Assembly (NCBI GenBank): GCA_914767715.1
Contig: OU612069.1
Coordinates: 1,612,001 to 1,676,000 of the forward strand
Direction of reading: 5' to 3'
DNA length: 64,000 bases
From: Membranipora membranacea
Lineage: Eukaryota; Bryozoa; Gymnolaemata; Cheilostomatida; Membraniporidae
The notes under the pieces are model-generated. The model was not told the origin of the DNA. It did not search any database and was given only the letters and a program-made list of their open reading frames with translations. The translations under genes were made by a program, and so were the position numbers. The stretch's first letter is position 1. Each line of letters starts with the position of its first letter. Positions 59,356 through 64,000 of the stretch are shown here, piece by piece.

Positions 59356-59730
59356 TTAAAGGGCAACCAAGGTTTCAAACAAGTTCTCATTGATTAATAG
59401 CAGATTGCACCTTCTGCATAGGGAAAAAGACAAAATCTAATTTGGATGATTTTTCAGCCAGAATTCTTGTGAAACATTTCTTCCATCAGGTACTCAAACT
59501 CAGCTAAAATAGAATACTACAGAGCAGTTTCCTGTTCCTGTTATTATTTAGCCTGTGCTCTATCATAATTATAGAAATGTCTTAGAACCTCCCCTAAAAT
59601 GAACTGTTACCCAACTTAGAGTCAGCAACTACTTTGAGTTTTGCGCCATGTCATGCACAAAGCTGATGCTGCCTAGCACATTACTTACTACCCACTAATG
59701 CATTGCTGCAAAACCTTGGTTGCCCTTTAA
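59356..59730. mobile_element. piggyBac-type MITE with TTAA duplication
   Basis: TTAA (59356-59359), AGGGCAACCAAGGTTT at the left, AAACCTTGGTTGCCCT at the right and TTAA (59727-59730). The 16-bp terminal inverted repeats are perfect. The 367-bp interior has no coding capacity. The signature is that of a non-autonomous piggyBac-like element. Confidence 0.85.
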
Positions 59731-62719
59731 TTGAAAAAAAATGACATTATGTTCTGAACATTAAATACCCTTTAACTTACATTTCTTGATCTCAATGCGA
59801 AGGTTCAACTAGTTCCCTGATTGTTACATCCATTACTGCTTCTAAGACCAAACTCCGTCATGGTGGGCAGGGTTAGGCTAACTACCCTGCACAAGCCTAA
59901 GACTTAATCATGCTAATTAAATATGGTAGCCAAATAATACCTATTGTATAAAATAAAGAAATAAATTACTAAAAATGGTGATAATCAACACCAAATTATA
60001 ATCATCAGTGACGTCAATTTGGAGCTATCATCTCAAACTCTTACTCTAGGCTCAGGAATTAATGCATCATGCCTATATTCTATATTATAGCGTACCAGGG
60101 AGTTTAGGATATAACTCCCTGAGCATACCATATTCAAACCATGTTGTGTCATGAATCAAGTGTTATCAATCCTTCCTTAAACCCTGCGAATCCATGCTGC
60201 CACAAATCTATACAGGTCTTCAGTATGGTGTAGGGATTACATTGTTATCATTGCTTTACAGTGAACGCTCATTTATGGCATTAATTAGGATTAAATTACA
60301 TAATAAGACCACAGCACCATCTTATACTAGTTTTCGGGACAGCTCGGTGTTACAAATCAGTTACCAACTATCGGTCCCTCATATTCCCAAGCAAGAGTAA
60401 ATATTATAAATATATTCGGGTGGACCCATTTCAGCAATCATAGTAACGTCTGGTCATTTCCCGCATAGACTACACTGTTCAAACAATGAACTTCTTTTTA
60501 CATTAGGTCACTTAGGTCACTGCTTCCAGGTTGGGGTCTCTCATGCCTAGTAATATACGTAATCAGCTGACTCCTTACTAAGCTTTGCTCTAATCCCGTT
60601 AATACACTCAGGCTCTACTAGCTGTAGTCAATGCCACTTTTACAATAATGACTCCCACTGCTGGTCTTGTTACCCCCGAATAGCATAACTTCTCATGTCC
60701 GGATATACCCTCTCTCTGTCAGCCCATCTATGCTGAGTTTGATTTCCTTTGGTTGCATTAGCCTGAGTTAACACCCCTTGCAGGTAAGTTGAAACATCCT
60801 TTGTTATTATCATGCAGCATAGTGGCATCAAAGATTATATATATAGTCATTGGTGGAATAAAGATATGAAGGTTTCGTATGTTTGATAAAAAGCTCTTCA
60901 AATTTTTCTAATTGACGTGATATATATTACCAAAGAAGAGTCAAGAACCAGTTAGCTTGGAGTTGTGTCCTTTTTGTCACGAGGGAGGCAAATCTCAAGT
61001 TTTACATATCATCTATAAATGTTTTATGCTGATGTCATATATGGCTCTAGTGTCCCCCACAAACTGGAGTGGATTGACTCTTGCTGTTGCCTAGAGGGAT
61101 ATACCCTGTCTTATCCCTACAAACATGATCCACAGTCTAAACAAACAAATTAATACCCAATACCCAGAAAAAATAAGAAATAATATATATCCCAAACCTC
61201 GATAACTCCCATAATCACAGCTATGCTATTTACTATCCTAAACTGACTGAGTTCTAAGTTACAATCAAAATCATCAAGCAGTATTTTAGACTATGAGTGA
61301 CAATCACTTATTCTCTGGTGAGTCTAATCTTATATCTCTATCCTCCATGCACTTGAGACAAGGAAAACAATACCCACTCTCAGGTTCAGGTGAGACTTAT
61401 ATGTTCTGTCAAGCAACAGCGTCAACAAATATGCAATATTTTAGCTATATTGGAGTTTGACTGAAGCCGCCATGCCTGCGTTGAGCATGTATTTAAGTAT
61501 AGATGTGGGCGAAAACACAATAAAGAAACAAATCTTTGCTCAAGGTGTTCCTTAGGTTCGGGAAAAATGTTTTTTAATATTGTTTGCATTTTTTAAATGA
61601 TGCTCACCATCATTCATACATTTTATACGAGTGGAGGGCATTAAACAGGTTGTTTGTGCATGTATATAGATGGCTGGTACTGCAGTCTTGTTACATCATG
61701 TTTGAAAGTTTTCTATCATGTCACATTCTGACCAAAAGGGGTCGATGTTAGACCTAGTCTTGTAAATATTAGTCTCCTATCACAGGCTTGGGAGAGACAC
61801 AAACTCACTGATGTAACAACCATGTATGTGTCACGCAGTCAACCAAGCAGTCAGCTATACACCCAATGCTAAGTCCAACGTGATGGTTAATGAAAGGGTG
61901 GAAGTGAGACCCGCCCAACTAAAATAGACAACGAAACTGGCTAAACCTCAGCTGATGTCAGTCCAGAACAAGTACCTCTTAATGAAGCAATAAAACAATA
62001 AAATAACAAACTCTCGACTCTCAGAGCAGCGTACAGTTTGTGTATAAGAGGTACTTCTCTTATCTAGCAGTGAGATATGTATCTGTGTGAATGAGTTGTG
62101 AGATGTTTAAACTATGACTAGCTCCTCTCTCAAGTTTGTGAGAAGACGCCATAACCAAAACATCTGCGAGTATCAGATTGGTCTGTTCAGTTACTAAAAT
62201 ATGAGTTTCAGGCGTATCATTTGGACAGCGCTCTTGTAAAGTGAGGCTTTCAGTTATCAACCAACTGATGTGCCAAACTTAAAACTGTGTCGTTCAGGTA
62301 GCTACTGTGGTTACATAGTTTCAATTGGGAGACTTGGCCAGCTTATTGACATGATTTTTGTCATTCACGGTAAAAACCAAAACTGTGACAGTGTATATAA
62401 AGTGAGTAATGAGCGGATAACTTCCGAGTCACAATGTCGTTTATCATGCTACAGAATGGATTGTGTTGACTGCGAGTTGAGTCTTGTATTGTTTATTTAT
62501 CTACACAAGATCAATGCGCCAATTTTTAATACAAAATTCATAATCAGCAGACTCATGTACCATTGTGTATGTGTAAAAAAGTAGGAAAAATTCAACTCAT
62601 GTGTTTCTATATACAATAATATGTACAAATATGACTAGAAAATTCCACACAAGGCAATAAATAATAGTTACATAGTTTTTTGCTAAAATCATGATTTAAA
62701 AAATATTTTTCAACAAAGA
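59731..62719. other. intergenic, nothing recognised
   Basis: No gene or clear repeat recognised. It is the downstream flank of the Cdx gene. Confidence 0.45.
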
Positions 62720-62725
62720 TTTATT
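62720..62725 (-). terminator. candidate poly(A) signal of the Cdx gene
   Basis: AATAAA on the minus strand about 310 nt after the stop at 63033. Further copies occur near 62490, so the true end is uncertain. Confidence 0.35.
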
Positions 62726-63032
62726 AAAGCTAAACCCTACTGAGTGATTGCTTCATATACACGTAAAACCTGACAACTCAACTTCAGATTCGACTGAGAT
62801 GGCAATAAAGGCATATACAGTAATGACGACTCCCTCATCTACCTTCGCATTGTTATGTGTGAGAAAAACAGTGAACATCTTTGCTCATTAACAACCTTTT
62901 AAAATCACAAGAGAATAGAGTCATCATTCAAGCAGTTCCTATTTGATGCTTTTTTGAAGACTAATTGACTCTGGAGACTTAATTTGTCAAGCCTGAGATT
63001 TGAACACTTTACGGTCTCAAAATAAATCATTC

Positions 63033-63266
63033 TTAGTTTAAATTATGACGTTGCGGCAACGCAACAGTGTGTGGCTGGAGACTTTGCTGATTGATGTCAC
63101 TTTGACTATGGGGAGTACCCATACCCCCTTCATTATAGTCACTGCTGCTGGCTGGTGAGCTCCTAGGCTCTGTATCTGCTGTGGATAGTTTAGAGTCGTC
63201 TCCTACAGTTTTCTTCTTGTTGACTTTTCTTTCTTTGGCTCGACGATTCTGAAACCAAATCTTCAC
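63033..63266 (-). CDS. caudal/Cdx homeobox gene, last exon (partial gene)
   Basis: After a good acceptor (TTATTTATGTTTCAG) the exon opens with VKIWFQNRRAKERKVNKK, the third helix of a homeodomain. The string RRAKERK followed by a lysine-rich tail is characteristic of the caudal/Cdx class. The split between homeodomain residues 44 and 45 (Q|V) agrees with the conserved Cdx intron. Cdx proteins are DNA-binding transcription factors that pattern the posterior body axis and gut. The remaining 60 residues are S/T/Q-rich and end in QRHNLN. Upstream exons (helices 1-2, hexapeptide) are not in the window, so they lie beyond 64000. Confidence 0.85.
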   Translation of the reverse strand: MKIWFQNRRAKERKVNKKKTVGDDSKLSTADTEPRSSPASSSDYNEGGMGTPHSQSDINQQSLQPHTVALPQRHNLN

Positions 63267-63339
63267 CTGAAACATAAATAATAGACCAATTAGGTATTTA
63301 GCCTGTCTTCGTAAATTTTAAATCATTGACCATCCTTAC

Positions 63340-63731
63340 GTAAGAGCTAAGTTTAAAAACTCAAACCACTGCTTGATAACTGCAAATCCATGGTTTATCC
63401 CCAACGCCCCATCAATATGGCCGATGCTCAGTATCTGCAGCAGATAGAATTTCCTCTCGTTCTCTGGACTAAAGTGCTGGGTTACATACAGGCAGACATG
63501 GTGAGAGGAAAAAGAAGCGGGTTTTTGGGTACTTGCGAACAATAATTTCATCCAGTGAAGTCTTTCTAATAGGAATTTTATGGTGTTTGCTGAACGTAAA
63601 ATGAAGTCACAGTCCACATAATCAAAGATTCTCAGGACATGGCTTGAGGAACCATTCATCAAGGAAATGGTGTTCCTGCGATGCAAACTGGTTAGCATGG
63701 ACATCCATTTTCCATAATGACTAGCTTTTGA
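63340..63731 (-). other. unassigned exon-like ORF inside the Cdx intron
   Basis: An open frame of 130 codons with normal amino-acid composition (GHIDGALGINHGFAVIKQWF, SPENERKFYLLQIL). It is bounded by an acceptor-like TTTTTAG (ends 63732) and a strong donor AC|GTAAGG (63339). Exit phase 2 does not fit the Cdx exon (entry phase 0), so it is not part of Cdx. I do not recognise the protein. It could be an exon fragment of another gene or of a transposon caught in the intron. Confidence 0.35.
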
Positions 63732-64000
63732 CTAAAAATTTGATGGATTCAATCCACTACTCATTCATCAAAATTATATCATCCTCTCACAGAAGGAAGC
63801 CGCTGCTCACTCAAACAGCAGAAAATAAAATGACCAGCTACTAATCGCCACTTGATGCCAAAGAAAAATTGGCAGCGCATGTTCCTTCATTTTTTTACAG
63901 TTCACAATTAGCTAATTAATTAAACTGTACAAAATGCAATAAAAATGCAATAAAACACTGATTAATTATTATGATGTTGGGCTGGTTCTCTTCAAGAAAA

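Noticed and set aside
59054-59359. 101-codon plus ORF in the SLC22-Cdx interval
   Set aside because: It runs into the end of the piggyBac-type MITE, with hydrophobic low-information sequence and no splice partners.
63033-63731. Joining the 63731-63340 frame directly to the Cdx exon through a 73-bp intron
   Set aside because: The phases do not match (exit 2, entry 0), and the peptide lacks homeodomain helices 1 and 2.

Overview
This is animal (metazoan) nuclear DNA. It is AT-rich, its genes are split into many short exons with GT-AG introns, and repeats fill most of the space between them. I could splice five host genes or gene parts by eye. Their makeup (an N4BP1/KHNYN-type RNase, secreted C-type lectins, an SLC22 carrier and a caudal/Cdx homeobox) together with tRNA-derived SINEs, CR1/Jockey-like LINEs and many foldback MITEs suggests an invertebrate, possibly a lophotrochozoan. 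That placement is inference and is not precise.

Layout. 1683-17001 (minus) is an 18-exon gene whose reading phases close perfectly to 979 codons. It encodes two KH-like folds, a SUMO-interaction-like acidic linker, a UBA-like helical bundle, an NYN/PIN RNase with all acidic residues, a polyQ tract and a C-terminal CUE-like (CoCUN) domain, the architecture of N4BP1/KHNYN. 20857-22598 (minus) and 33124-34745 (plus) are two paralogous single-CTLD lectin genes arranged head to head. Both carry a QPD motif. The plus copy has a reading-phase mismatch after its signal-peptide exon. The 10.5 kb between them holds two LINE copies and several foldback elements.

34848-36488 is a 5'-truncated LINE of the restriction-like-endonuclease type, inserted about 50 bases after the poly(A) signal of the plus lectin gene. 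40146-51650 (plus) is a complete 10-exon SLC22-type organic ion transporter (537 aa). Its last intron is 6 kb long and carries two minisatellite arrays in inverted orientation plus two dead reverse-transcriptase fragments. 51651-63032 is intergenic and I found no gene there, only one TTAA-flanked MITE and a possible LINE tail. 63033-63266 (minus) is the last exon of a caudal (Cdx) homeobox gene; its upstream exons lie outside the window. An unassigned exon-like ORF lies in the adjoining Cdx intron.

The host genes do not form a pathway: RNA surveillance or immunity (N4BP1-like), lectin recognition, solute transport and development. The most unusual items are twin near-perfect palindromes with 1-nt spacers at 18423-18580, a possible alternative last exon with a duplicated peptide in the RNase gene, the repeated DNA that recurs up to the plus lectin promoter, and the inverted array pair inside SLC22. 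Exon borders come from splice consensus and phase, not transcripts. Family names come from recognised motifs, not database searches.
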